Below are positions 40,880-49,575 of a DNA stretch of 59,253 bases, piece after piece. The notes under the pieces are model-generated. The model ran no database searches. It saw nothing but the letters and a program-made list of their open reading frames with translations, and had not been told where the DNA came from. The stretch lies in the NCBI GenBank assembly GCA_031292675.1, contig JARLGQ010000131.1:1-59253 (forward strand), read 5' to 3'. Each line of letters starts with the position of its first letter. The stretch's first letter is position 1. The position numbers and the translations under genes were made by a program. The stretch is from Acidimicrobiales bacterium (GTDB lineage Bacteria > Actinomycetota > Acidimicrobiia > Acidimicrobiales > UBA8190).

Positions 40880-43004
40880 GCGTCCACGTGATGACATGTC
40901 CACCGGCACCGAGACCCGAGATCACGACGCGCCGGCTCGCCGCATCCCAGCGCGCATCGGCTCCATGGCGGTGGCTGGTCCAGACCCTTTGGCCGTCTAC
41001 GAGCACGGCGCCACGATCGGGAACGGGCAACGCCACCTCGCCACTGGTCCCACCCGGAGCGGAGACCACCATCGTGTAGCCGCGGCGCGCGTCGGAGGGG
41101 CCGGCCCAGCGCCACCATGCCGACAGCGGGCCCTCGGGCGTCGGCACACGCCCCTGGACCCAGCGCAACGTGGCACCGTGCGGCTCGACCCGCCAGGACT
41201 TGAATCCCGGACGAGTGGGCTCGACGCCGAGGACGTACTGCTGCAACAGCGCACCGACACCCGACGCCCACCGGTGCACCACCGTGTCGTGCTGCGAGCC
41301 GAGCTCGTAGGCGGGGGTCCCGTCGTAGCGAGAGGACTCGTAGAACGTCGAGGGACCGAGTCGGAGCATCGTCCCCCAGGCCCGGTCGATCAGGTCGATG
41401 CCGGCGGCATCGTCACCGGCGGTGAAGTCGGCCTGCACTTCGAACGCCTCGGCCCACGGCACCAGGCTGTAGTTGTAGTTGTACTGCTGGCCGAAGTCGT
41501 CGGGGCCCGATCCCATGCCCCAGTCCCAGCCCCACTGCGTGAAGGGGGCACTCCAGTCCGCCACGTCGAGATCGGGGTCTCCGGGCAGAAACGGGCGGTC
41601 GAAGTCGGTCGAGCCGGCGGGATTCACCGCTCCCCATGTCCCGGTCGTCGTCGAGTCGTAGACCCGGTCGTTGTGGGAGTGAAGATAGGCGAGGATGCTC
41701 TGGGACTGTCGTGGCGTCGCCAGCCCGTACATCACCGCCATGGAGTTCCCCGCTTCGTCGACGTGGGTCGAGCCGACGAAGTCCACGAACGCACCCTTGG
41801 TCGGGTCCCACAGGTACCGGTTGACCGCGTCCTTGAGCGATGTCGCCTTGCGGCGGAAGCCGGCCGCCGTGACCGGATCGCCCCGCCCGTCGGCCAGCCC
41901 GGCCATCCCCAGGAACCCTGCGTAGTCCCACAACTGGTTCTCCAGCGACTGGTCGTCGGGCTTGGCCGGGTTCTGGGGGCTGGGGGGAACGGGGAGGATG
42001 TTCGTCCGGTACAGCCCGTCGGGACGTCTCAGGGCCGAGACCACAGACGCCTCGTGGCCCTCGAGACCCGAGTAGAACTGCCCGAGGATCGAGGGGTCTC
42101 CGTAGAAGGCATAGAGCGCCCCGAGGTCCCTCTCGGTGAACCCGTTCTGGTCGGGGACGTCGTCGGACGAGGACACGACGAAGGCCTTCTGGCCCGACCG
42201 GGCCGCTTGATAGGAGTGCATCGCCACCGGCAGGGCGAGCCCCCCGAAGGCGTAGTAGGCGGTGTCGTCGGCAGAGGCGTCGTACCAGAGCCACAGCGAG
42301 CGGTCCCGCTCGGGGCTGTCGAAGAACTGGTATCCCTCACCCGGGGTCGTCGTCATCATCGACAATTGCATCGTCGACGCCGCCGAGTACCAGATGCGTG
42401 TCAGCTCCGGGTCCGAGGCGAGGAACGCCCCGGGCATCTTGCCGCCGGGGACGGCCATCGTGGCCGGCACCATGTTCGGGTCCGCCTCGAAGCGGAAGCC
42501 GACGACGTCGATGGGCACGTGGGCAGGAAGCCGGACGTACCTCGCCACGTACCACTCGCCGTCGGCGAGGGTGAGCCGGCCCGTCTCGCCGGGATCGGTC
42601 GTGCGGAAGAACCCCGCGACATCACTGACCGGATCGGCGGTCGCACCGGGACGGGTGTAGACACCGGCCACCAAGTGACCGAAGTCCACGATGGTCGGCG
42701 CCCGCAGCGTCACCGTCTTGCCGTCCTCGGCGCGCAGTGCGGCGACGATCGAGGCCGAGTCGGGCAACGGCCTTCCCGTGGCGTCGACGGCGGCCACCGG
42801 CGTCGCCAGCCTTCCGGGCACTTCCGAGAGCGAGGTCTGCGCGATGTAGTGGCTTTCGGCCTCCCCCGCTTGTCGGGCCGGCGACGTCGGCAACACCACG
42901 GCCGGGCCGGCGGTGGTGAGGACCCCGCCGAGCACGACACCGACCGCCACGAGCGCGACCAGCATCCCCACGACCAGGGACCTGCGACGTGTGGGACGAC
43001 GCAC
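40875..43004 (-). CDS. Secreted GH78-like (alpha-L-rhamnosidase-type) glycosidase
   Basis: 709 residues from GTG 43004. A Tat-less signal peptide/anchor (VVGMLVALVAVGVVLGGVL) exports it. A beta-sandwich domain (about 60-190) precedes an (alpha/alpha)6 barrel. The GH78-like cluster is FDSPERDRSLWLWYDASADDTAYYAFGG, in place of the usual DCPQRDERLGWTGD. TFYESSRYDGTPAYELGSQHDTVVHRWASGVGALLQQYVLGVEP ends the barrel, and the C-terminal beta domain contains PGFKSWRVEPHG, as in alpha-L-rhamnosidases. The acidic residues differ from the textbook motif, so the sugar specificity is open. CATAAT (43010-43015) lies 5 nt before the GTG. Confidence 0.75.
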   Translation of the reverse strand: MRRPTRRRSLVVGMLVALVAVGVVLGGVLTTAGPAVVLPTSPARQAGEAESHYIAQTSLSEVPGRLATPVAAVDATGRPLPDSASIVAALRAEDGKTVTLRAPTIVDFGHLVAGVYTRPGATADPVSDVAGFFRTTDPGETGRLTLADGEWYVARYVRLPAHVPIDVVGFRFEADPNMVPATMAVPGGKMPGAFLASDPELTRIWYSAASTMQLSMMTTTPGEGYQFFDSPERDRSLWLWYDASADDTAYYAFGGLALPVAMHSYQAARSGQKAFVVSSSDDVPDQNGFTERDLGALYAFYGDPSILGQFYSGLEGHEASVVSALRRPDGLYRTNILPVPPSPQNPAKPDDQSLENQLWDYAGFLGMAGLADGRGDPVTAAGFRRKATSLKDAVNRYLWDPTKGAFVDFVGSTHVDEAGNSMAVMYGLATPRQSQSILAYLHSHNDRVYDSTTTGTWGAVNPAGSTDFDRPFLPGDPDLDVADWSAPFTQWGWDWGMGSGPDDFGQQYNYNYSLVPWAEAFEVQADFTAGDDAAGIDLIDRAWGTMLRLGPSTFYESSRYDGTPAYELGSQHDTVVHRWASGVGALLQQYVLGVEPTRPGFKSWRVEPHGATLRWVQGRVPTPEGPLSAWWRWAGPSDARRGYTMVVSAPGGTSGEVALPVPDRGAVLVDGQRVWTSHRHGADARWDAASRRVVISGLGAGGHVITWTR

Positions 43005-43077
43005 GGGACATTATGAACCAGGACACGACGCCACGCGCCGACACGGCACCGGCGCCGTCCCTCGAGCCCAGCCCGTC

Positions 43078-43869
43078 CTACCGGATCTTCAGGCGCTCCT
43101 TGAGGAAACCCAGGACCTCGTCGAGCGCGGCCCGGGTCGGCGTCCCGTCACGGTCGTCGAGATGCTCGGTCAGCACCGAGTGGGCGTTCTTGGGATGCCC
43201 GTAGGGGTTCCCCTCGGACGAATCGAGCTCCACGGCGACAAAGCCGTCACCGAGCTCGCGGCGCAACGTCTCGAAGCGATCGGCGAAACAGTAGGGGTCA
43301 TCCGAGAACCTGAGCCCGAGGACACACGCTCCGTCGGCCACCCGTGTCCGCACCGTGGCGAGATCGGCGTCGGAGATCCCGACATCCGCCTTGTGCCTCT
43401 TCGAGACCGGGAACGGCAGGGACGGCTGGCTCAGCACCGGTGCCACCACGGTGTCGTCCACCATCATGGCCAGCGCGAACCCACCCGTGAAGCACATCCC
43501 GACCACGCCCACGCCCGGTCCGCCGCAGCGCTTGTGCTCCTCGGCGGCCAGCGCACGCAGCCACACCGTGACGGGGCTGGTCTTCCTCAGGGCCAGCACC
43601 GAGAATTCACGCGAGATGCAGGCCGGGCCCAACGCCTTGAACGTCATCGAGGCCGAAACCTCGGCGCCGGGCTCGCCGAAGAGATGCGGCATCACCGCGG
43701 TGCAGCCGATGGCTGCGACCTTACGGGCGAACTCGGCGACGTGGGGCGTGATCCCGGGCATCTCGGCGATCACGATCACCGCCGGGCCCGAGCCCAGACG
43801 GTAGAGCGTCCGGGTCTTGCCCTGAGCGCTGAATTGCTCCTTGCTGAAGTCACCCAGGGTGTCGCCCAT
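43078..43869 (-). CDS. Dienelactone hydrolase family protein
   Basis: 263 residues with an alpha/beta-hydrolase fold of the dienelactone hydrolase type. VIVIAEMPGITPHVAEFARKVAAIGCTAVMPHLFGEPG is the family opening. The nucleophile motif is GMCFTGGFAL, with Cys as in true dienelactone hydrolases; Asp (FSDDPYC) and His (KNAHSVLTEH) complete a possible triad. ATG 43869 has AGGAAGG upstream. It lies 47 bp downstream of the PhyH gene on the same strand and probably shares its transcript. Substrate unknown. Confidence 0.88.
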   Translation of the reverse strand: MGDTLGDFSKEQFSAQGKTRTLYRLGSGPAVIVIAEMPGITPHVAEFARKVAAIGCTAVMPHLFGEPGAEVSASMTFKALGPACISREFSVLALRKTSPVTVWLRALAAEEHKRCGGPGVGVVGMCFTGGFALAMMVDDTVVAPVLSQPSLPFPVSKRHKADVGISDADLATVRTRVADGACVLGLRFSDDPYCFADRFETLRRELGDGFVAVELDSSEGNPYGHPKNAHSVLTEHLDDRDGTPTRAALDEVLGFLKERLKIR

Positions 43870-43916
43870 GGCCTTCCTGTTCCGCTTGTCGATCACCGGC
43901 GCCGCCTCGCTTCGGC

Positions 43917-44795
43917 CTACCGGCGCCAAGGCCCGGTTTGTCGGTACGGCGTCATGTCCATGCCGGGATACCGCGCCGCCACGTCGGCGAGCGTCTGCTC
44001 GTTCCAGTACTCGTCGCCCGGCCTCGGGAAGCCGAAGAGGTCGCGCTCACGAACCGTGCATTGCGGCATGAGCTTGGCCCAACGGTGTGGTGCCTGCTTG
44101 GGCCACGCCATCTTCCCGCCCCAGGTGGTCCCCCTGGCCTGAAAATCCACCAGCAGCGAAAAGCGTGCGTGCCCGGCGCCGGTCAGGTCCGAGCCCCGGT
44201 GCAAGATGTCGGTGCGGTAGACGAGCAGGCTCCCCGCGGTTCCGACGGCGGACACCTCGTCGTCGGCGCGTGCCCCGAACTCGAGGTACAACGGCGAGAA
44301 GGGCACGTCCTTGCCCCGCCCGAAGGGGACGATCCTGGTGGGGCCGTCCTCCTCGGTCACGTCGGACAGGAAGATGAACGTCGTCAGCTGCTGGTACCGC
44401 CCGTCGTGGCGCGGGACCACGAGACTGTGGCTGCCGTAGTCACGGTGCAGGGGCTGGTCGTAGTTGCTGGCCCCCGCGTACTTGGCCCACAGCTCGACCT
44501 TGTAGAGGTGCAATTCCGTGGTACCGAGGTAGCGCTCCGCCGCGTCGACCAGGTCGGGGTGGAAGGCCAGCCGGTTCAGGTCCCAGGACCGGTAGGGGAA
44601 CTCCTCGACACCGGCGAACTGGCTCCTGGCGTACTCGGCATGGCGGGCCGGGTCCGCGAAGTAGTCCTCGGGCTTGGGGAAATGCAGCCACAGCGCTTGT
44701 TGCGCCAGCTTGAGCTCGTCGGGAGCGAGGAAGCCCTCCACGAGGGCAAACCCCTCTTCGCGCACTTGGTCGAGAGCGCCGTCGGGTACCCGCAC
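43917..44795 (-). CDS. Phytanoyl-CoA dioxygenase (PhyH) family protein
   Basis: 292 residues from GTG 44795. The Fe(II)/2-oxoglutarate core is clear: metal His and Asp in QPLHRDYGSHS, distal His in DILHRGSDLTG, and the 2-oxoglutarate Arg in HARFSLLVDFQARG. EEGFALVEGFLAPDELKLAQQAL is the PhyH N-terminal helix. It probably hydroxylates a lipid, natural product or small-molecule substrate. TACTGT (44804-44809) lies 8 nt before the GTG, so the message is probably leaderless. Divergent from the alcohol dehydrogenase gene. Confidence 0.88.
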   Translation of the reverse strand: MRVPDGALDQVREEGFALVEGFLAPDELKLAQQALWLHFPKPEDYFADPARHAEYARSQFAGVEEFPYRSWDLNRLAFHPDLVDAAERYLGTTELHLYKVELWAKYAGASNYDQPLHRDYGSHSLVVPRHDGRYQQLTTFIFLSDVTEEDGPTRIVPFGRGKDVPFSPLYLEFGARADDEVSAVGTAGSLLVYRTDILHRGSDLTGAGHARFSLLVDFQARGTTWGGKMAWPKQAPHRWAKLMPQCTVRERDLFGFPRPGDEYWNEQTLADVAARYPGMDMTPYRQTGPWRR

Positions 44796-44803
44796 AACTC
44801 CGC

Positions 44804-44870
44804 ACAGTACGCCAGTGGGCGTCGGGGTGCCCCTGGCCCCACGCCATCGAGATGTCCGAACGCGTAACCT
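44804..44870. promoter_or_regulatory. Divergent promoters of PhyH and alcohol dehydrogenase genes
   Basis: The 81-bp gap has a minus-strand TACTGT (44804-44809), 8 nt before the PhyH GTG, and a plus-strand TAACCT (44865-44870), 6 nt before the dehydrogenase GTG. Both suggest leaderless messages and shared control. No strong palindrome was seen. Confidence 0.5.
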
Positions 44871-44876
44871 GCGTGG

Positions 44877-46061
44877 GTGCGCGCCGTTCAATTCGACATG
44901 GCCGATGCCGCCTTCCCCGCCTCGCTCGTCGACGTGCCCGAGCCCGAGCTACCCGGGGCGGCATGGGCCCGCGTGGCGGTGACCACGGGAGGGATCTGCG
45001 GCAGCGACCTGCACCTGTTCGCGCACAACACCGGCCCATCTCCCACCCTGGTCTCGATGGGGTCCTTTCCCTTCGTGCTGGGCCACGAGATAGCCGGGCA
45101 CGTGATCGAAGCAGGCCCTGCGTGCCCCCACCCGGTGGGAACGCGGGTGGCCGTCGACCCCTGCCTCCCCTGCGCGGCCCGGGAGATCGACCCCCCCTGT
45201 TCGAACTGCGCGCTCGGGAGGACGTCGTCGTGCCTCAACCTCGACAGCCGGGTCGTGACCGGCGGACGCACCCTCGGGTTCACCCAGGGCCTCGGGGGCG
45301 GGTGGGCCGAGCAGGCCCTGGCACACCGCTCGATGCTGCACCGGGTCCCCGACGCCGTGCCCGACCGCGGTGCCAGCCTCTACGAACCGGTCTCGATCGC
45401 CTGTCACGGGCTCCTGCGGGCCGCGCCCGTCGACGGTGACCCGGTGCTCGTGGTGGGGGCCGGGGTCCTGGGGCTCGCGGTCGTGGCCGCGTTGAAGGGG
45501 CTCTTCCCGGGTTGTCCGGTGACGGTGCTCGCCCGTCACGCCCACCAGGCCGAAGCCGCCACCGCCTGCGGCGCCGATCACGTCGTGCGCAGTGAGGTCG
45601 GCGCCGCTCATTTCGAAGAGCTGGCACATCTCACCGGATCGCGGCTCGTGGGCCGCAAGGCCAACGTCATGCTCATGGGCGGATTCCCCTACGTGGTCGA
45701 GGCCGTGGGTGCACCGCAGTCCGTCACCGATGCCCTTCGAGCCGTCGCCCACCGGGGGACCGTCCTGCTCCTCGGGGCGGCCGGCGTCACCGAGGTCGAC
45801 CTGACGCCGATCTGGTACAAGGAGGCCGCCCTGGTCGGCTCGATCGACCACGCCGTGGACGCGTCCAGCGCGCCCGGTCCCGCCGGTGGCCCCGACCGTC
45901 ATTCGGTCGACCGCGCCCTCGACGTCCTGGCGGCGGGGCTCCTCCCCCACGACGTGGTCGTGACCCACGAGTTCGCCCTGGAGGACTATCGCCACGCCGT
46001 GGAGACCGCCATCGACCGGGGCAACGCACGCGCCATCAAGGTCGTCTTCCGTCTTTCGTGA
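44877..46061 (+). CDS. Zinc-dependent medium-chain alcohol dehydrogenase
   Basis: 394 residues. Catalytic zinc ligands: Cys in GGICGSDLHLFAHN and His/Glu in VLGHEIAGHV. Structural zinc cysteines: VDPCLPCAAREIDPPCSNCALGRTSSCLNLD. Rossmann loop VLVVGAGVLGLAVVAAL. The insert LVGRKANVMLMGGFPYVVEAVGAPQSVTDALRAV and the C-terminal KVVFRLS complete an NAD(P)-dependent MDR enzyme. It is cytoplasmic. The GTG start sits 6 nt behind TAACCT. The 3' end, including the stop, lies in a threefold 20-bp tandem repeat. Confidence 0.9.
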   Translation: MRAVQFDMADAAFPASLVDVPEPELPGAAWARVAVTTGGICGSDLHLFAHNTGPSPTLVSMGSFPFVLGHEIAGHVIEAGPACPHPVGTRVAVDPCLPCAAREIDPPCSNCALGRTSSCLNLDSRVVTGGRTLGFTQGLGGGWAEQALAHRSMLHRVPDAVPDRGASLYEPVSIACHGLLRAAPVDGDPVLVVGAGVLGLAVVAALKGLFPGCPVTVLARHAHQAEAATACGADHVVRSEVGAAHFEELAHLTGSRLVGRKANVMLMGGFPYVVEAVGAPQSVTDALRAVAHRGTVLLLGAAGVTEVDLTPIWYKEAALVGSIDHAVDASSAPGPAGGPDRHSVDRALDVLAAGLLPHDVVVTHEFALEDYRHAVETAIDRGNARAIKVVFRLS

Positions 46062-46110
46062 CCCGGTCCCGTCTTTCGTGACCCGGTCCCGTCTTTCGTG
46101 ACCCGGTCCC
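46051..46110. repeat. Three perfect 20-bp tandem repeats
   Basis: The unit GTCTTTCGTGACCCGGTCCC occurs three times without a mismatch. The first copy contains the TGA stop of the dehydrogenase gene (46059-46061), so the array extends the 3' untranslated end. Confidence 0.95.
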
Positions 46111-46207
46111 GATGCGGGGGCGCGGGCCGGGGGCCCCACCCTGATTGATTGCAGGGAGCAACGGCTCCAGGCAGGGCCAGGGCGGGCCGGTCAAGGTGGC
46201 CGGCCCG

Positions 46208-48310
46208 ATGGCCGATCTCGACAGGGTGGGTGACTCCGACAGCGCGCAGCAGCTGGCGAACTCGATGATCGGGGCCCTCCTGGGCGTCGTGCACCACATC
46301 GGCGGGGACGCCTGCGTCAGCAACGTCCTGGCCCGGTCCCGTGAGCGACGATCGGCCGCCGACCTCCGACGCCCCGACGGGTGGAGCTCCTACGAGCAGG
46401 GCCTGGCTTTGTTCCGGGCGGCGGCCGACGTGCTCGACGACCCCGACATCGGTCGCAAGGCCGGCGTGGAGGTCTTCCGCCAGTACGCAGGGACCGAGGT
46501 GCTGGCGCTGTTGAGGTCCATCGGGTCGCCGGCCGAGATGCTCCGTGCCTACCCCGCCATCTCCGCCAAGCAGTCGACCATCACCCGCTCCGAAGTCGTC
46601 GAGGTCGACGAGACACACGGCCTCATCAGTGTCGTGACCCCCGGCCACAAGAGAGACCCCCTGTTCTGCGGGTACACGTTGGGGGCACTGTCGCAGTTCC
46701 CCGTGTTGTTCGGCATGGAGCCCGCCGACGTCGAGGAGCTCGAGTGCCAGACCCGCGGCGACGACCGATGCCTCATCCGGGTGGGGTGGGACCCCAAGTC
46801 ATCGGTGGAGGCCAGCCTCGAGCGCGAGGTGGTGGCCCTGCGGGAGCAGGTTCTCGTCTTGACCAAGCGCTTCGAGTCCCTGGAGTCGGTGGCCAAGGAC
46901 CTCGCTTCCACTCGCGACGTCAACTCCATGCTCGAGACGATCACCCGGAGGGCCGGCGTCGCCGTGCGCGCCCCGAGGTACCTCCTCGTGGCCCAGCTGC
47001 CCGGTGACGTCGCGCCCCGCATCCACCATGTCGGCTTCACCGAGGTCGAGGCGCAGAAGGCCGCCCACCACCTGTTGCACTCGGATTCGAAGATGAGCGA
47101 CCCGTCCCGCCTGGTTGTCGACATCGAGTCGACCCGTGGCCACTTCGGCCGGCTGGCGGCGTTCTATCCCGAGCAGTACCACTTCCTGCCCCAGGAGCGA
47201 TCGCTCCTGATGGCCTACGCCGGCCACGCCGCCGCCGCGCTCGAAACGGCGGCCGCCCTCGACGACTCCCGCGACCGCAATGCGACGCTCAGCGCCCTGC
47301 TGGCCCTGGGCAAGGCGCTTGCCGCCGTGTCCACCCGGACCGAGGTCGCGCAGCGATTGGCCGATGCGGTACCGGTGGTGGCGGGCGTCGACCAGGCGCA
47401 CGTGCTCCTGTGGGAACCCGGTGACGCCCTGCTGGCGCGGGCGGCGTCGACGGCATCCCCCCTCCACGCCCCACGAGAGCCGGGACCGGCGGCGGTGCAG
47501 AACGTCGCCCTGGCCAACCGAATGCTCGAGATGTCGACGCCGACGGTGGTGGGTGCGACGTCGGATCCCATCCTGGCCTCGATCGTGTCGCTCACCGGCC
47601 TCGCACAGGGTGTCCTCGTCCCGATCACGGCACGCAACACCCTCCTGGGCGCCCTCGTCGTCGGATCGGACGGCCCCGAACTGAGAGCCGACGACGCATT
47701 GTGGGAACGCCTGAGCGGTGCCACCAGCCTGGCGGCCACGGCGCTCGACGGCGTGGCCCTTCTCGAGGAAGTGCGGCACCAAGCACTGCACGATCCCGTC
47801 ACCGACCTGGCCAACTCGCGTCTCTTCGAAGACAGGGTGACGCAGTCGCTGTCGATCGCGCGTCGCAACGGCAACAGCCTCGCCCTGCTCTTCGTGGACC
47901 TCGACCGCTTCAAGTTGGTCAACGACCACCACGGGCACAAGGTGGGCGACGAGTTGCTTCGAGCCGTGGCGGAGCGCCTTCTCGTGACCGTACGTGAGGA
48001 GGACACCGTGGCTCGGATCGGAGGCGACGAGTTCGGCATCCTCCTGCAGCGCATGACTCACACCTCTCACGCCGAGGGCGTGGCGGCCGAGGTCGTGGCG
48101 GCGCTGGGCGAGCCCTTCGTCATCCGTGGTCTCACCCTGACCATCGGGGCCAGCGTGGGAGTCACGGTGTTCCCCGAGGATGGGGACACCTACGACTCGA
48201 TCGTCTCCCGTGCCGATTCGGCCATGTACCGGGCCAAGGCGGACGGGCGCGGCCGGTTCAACACGCATCAACCGACGCCGGAGTCGCGGCTGCGGCGCGC
48301 CCAGGCGTAG
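46208..48310 (+). CDS. Diguanylate cyclase with sensor and GAF domains
   Basis: About 700 residues. Residues 1-165 (ACVSNVLARSRERRSAADL ... ECQTRGDDRCLIRVGWDP) resemble a V4R/heme-NO-binding-like sensor with the late Cys-Gly-Asp-Asp-x-Cys element. Two GAF-like domains follow (about 190-350 and 360-510). The GGDEF domain (about 530-690) is intact: DPVTDLANSRLFEDRV, FVDLDRFKLVND, ARIGGDEFGILL. A product-inhibition I-site, REED, stands five residues before GGDEF. It makes c-di-GMP in response to an unknown ligand. I prefer ATG 46208, with AAGGTGG upstream, to a TTG at 46145. Confidence 0.88.
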   Translation: MADLDRVGDSDSAQQLANSMIGALLGVVHHIGGDACVSNVLARSRERRSAADLRRPDGWSSYEQGLALFRAAADVLDDPDIGRKAGVEVFRQYAGTEVLALLRSIGSPAEMLRAYPAISAKQSTITRSEVVEVDETHGLISVVTPGHKRDPLFCGYTLGALSQFPVLFGMEPADVEELECQTRGDDRCLIRVGWDPKSSVEASLEREVVALREQVLVLTKRFESLESVAKDLASTRDVNSMLETITRRAGVAVRAPRYLLVAQLPGDVAPRIHHVGFTEVEAQKAAHHLLHSDSKMSDPSRLVVDIESTRGHFGRLAAFYPEQYHFLPQERSLLMAYAGHAAAALETAAALDDSRDRNATLSALLALGKALAAVSTRTEVAQRLADAVPVVAGVDQAHVLLWEPGDALLARAASTASPLHAPREPGPAAVQNVALANRMLEMSTPTVVGATSDPILASIVSLTGLAQGVLVPITARNTLLGALVVGSDGPELRADDALWERLSGATSLAATALDGVALLEEVRHQALHDPVTDLANSRLFEDRVTQSLSIARRNGNSLALLFVDLDRFKLVNDHHGHKVGDELLRAVAERLLVTVREEDTVARIGGDEFGILLQRMTHTSHAEGVAAEVVAALGEPFVIRGLTLTIGASVGVTVFPEDGDTYDSIVSRADSAMYRAKADGRGRFNTHQPTPESRLRRAQA

Positions 48311-48332
48311 GGCCCGGTGGCGACGTCCTCGG

Positions 48333-48722
48333 TTACGCCGGGGACCCGCTCCCGTAGGGCCGGGTCAGGATCTCCAGGAGATGGCCGTCCGGATCGGGGA
48401 AGTACACACCTCGTCCGCCGTCGTTGCGGTTGATCTCGCCGGACCGGCTCATCCCGGGGTCAGCCCAGTGCTCGAGGCCCTGTCCGGTGATGCGCCCGAA
48501 GATGGCGTCGAACTCGTCCTCGGTGACGAGGAACGCGTAGTGCTGAGAGCTGATCTCGCCACCGGTCTCGTGGAAGTCGAGCGAGAGCTCGTTGGCGAGC
48601 TCGACGACGAGGAACGGCCCGAAGCGGGTCGGGGTCGGGAGACCCAGGGTCTGTGCGAGAAAGGTCGCCGATACCTGTGGGTCGCGGCACCAGACGATGG
48701 TGTGGTTGAGCAGGACGCTCAC
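48333..48722 (-). CDS. VOC/glyoxalase family protein
   Basis: 129 residues. VSVLLNHTIVWCRDPQVSATFLAQTLGLP opens the first module with a metal-type His. The second holds SSQHYAFLVTEDEFDAIFGRITGQGLEHWADP and ends GRGVYFPDPDGHLLEILTRPYG, where Glu is a usual metal ligand. This fits a metal-binding VOC enzyme of unknown substrate. GTG 48722 is preceded by GGGAGA. It lies 13 bp downstream of the DUF302 gene, so the two are likely co-transcribed. It converges with the diguanylate cyclase gene. Confidence 0.87.
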   Translation of the reverse strand: MSVLLNHTIVWCRDPQVSATFLAQTLGLPTPTRFGPFLVVELANELSLDFHETGGEISSQHYAFLVTEDEFDAIFGRITGQGLEHWADPGMSRSGEINRNDGGRGVYFPDPDGHLLEILTRPYGSGSPA

Positions 48723-48735
48723 GTGTCTCCCGTCG

Positions 48736-49209
48736 TCACGCCGGACCGACACCCACGGCGGAGTCTGCTCCGGATCCCGCCGCCGGCATCGTGTACGGAG
48801 CGACCAGGGCGTCGGTCAGGCTCTCGATGCCCGCCAGCCTGCCGGCAAGATCGTCACTGAGGTGGTAGCGCGATGCGAGCGCGCTCGGCGCCGTGTAGCT
48901 GACCTTGGTCTGGCCCCCCTCGGCCCACACCAACACTTTGAGCGGAAGATCGAGTGCTACCAGCGGCGCAGCCACCATGACCGGTGTGCCGGCCTCAGGG
49001 CTCCCGAAGAGGACGACCCTGGTGTCGCGCAGCTCGAGCCCTCGCTCCTCGGCCTCACCGCTGTGATCGATGACGGCGAACACCTTCATCCCCTTGGCCG
49101 CCGTCAGGTCCATGAGCCGGCTTACCGTGTCGGCGACAGAGCGAGGACTCTCCTTGGTCAGGACCCCCGCGGCCTCGGGTCCGGGCGCGGCCACGTCTCG
49201 ATCCTTCAT
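48736..49209 (-). CDS. DUF302 family protein
   Basis: 157 residues from ATG 49209 with GGAGG upstream. SVADTVSRLMDLTAAKGMKVFAVIDHSGEAEERGLELRDTRVVLFGSPEAGTPVMVAAPLVALDLPLKVLVWAEGGQTKVSYTAPSALASRYHL is the DUF302 fold, with the conserved FAVIDHSGEA and LFGSPEAGTPVM motifs. The function is unknown; members are linked to stress and small-molecule binding. The much longer open frame upstream is antisense shadow. It precedes the VOC gene by 13 bp. Confidence 0.88.
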   Translation of the reverse strand: MKDRDVAAPGPEAAGVLTKESPRSVADTVSRLMDLTAAKGMKVFAVIDHSGEAEERGLELRDTRVVLFGSPEAGTPVMVAAPLVALDLPLKVLVWAEGGQTKVSYTAPSALASRYHLSDDLAGRLAGIESLTDALVAPYTMPAAGSGADSAVGVGPA

Positions 49210-49369
49210 CGTCGCCTCCAGGTCGATTCGTCGAATCGGCCCGACCGTACCTCGCGCCCATGGGCGGATCCCACCCCCGGCCCGTGTCAGGTCGACTCGA
49301 CGGCGGTCGCCGTGTCGTCGGTCGCGGGCGGGGGCGTGAGCGCGCGGTCGAACCTGGAGTCCACAGCGC

Positions 49370-49552
49370 CTGCCGGGGCTGCACGTGCACGTCCACGACG
49401 TCGTGGGCGTGGTGGGCACCGGCGACGGCCGGGGGTACTGGATGGTGGGATCCGACGGTGGGGTGTTCGCCTTCGGCGACGCCGGCTTCGTGGGGTGGAT
49501 CCCCGGCCTCGGCATCCACGTCGACAACATCGTGGCCTTCGCCCGCCAGTGA
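49370..49552 (+). pseudogene. Remnant of a GYWMVGSDGGVFAFGDAGF repeat protein
   Basis: A 60-codon frame ending at TGA 49550-49552 encodes one repeat unit: LPGLHVHVHDVVGVVGTGDGRGYWMVGSDGGVFAFGDAGFVG, then WIPGLGIHVDNIVAFARQ. In related organisms this unit is repeated many times in secreted repeat or propeller-like proteins. Here there is no start, signal peptide or second full repeat, and the frame is not open upstream into recognisable sequence. I read it as a 3' remnant of a deleted gene. Confidence 0.6.
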
Positions 49553-49575
49553 GCGCCGAGAGGTGACCAGGCCCG

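Noticed and set aside
40896-43016. 706-codon plus-strand frame opposite the GH78-like gene
   Set aside because: A GC-rich antisense shadow; the minus strand has signal peptide, barrel and C-terminal motifs.
46051-46110. CRISPR-like repeat array
   Set aside because: Units are 20 bp and directly abutting, with no spacers and no cas genes.
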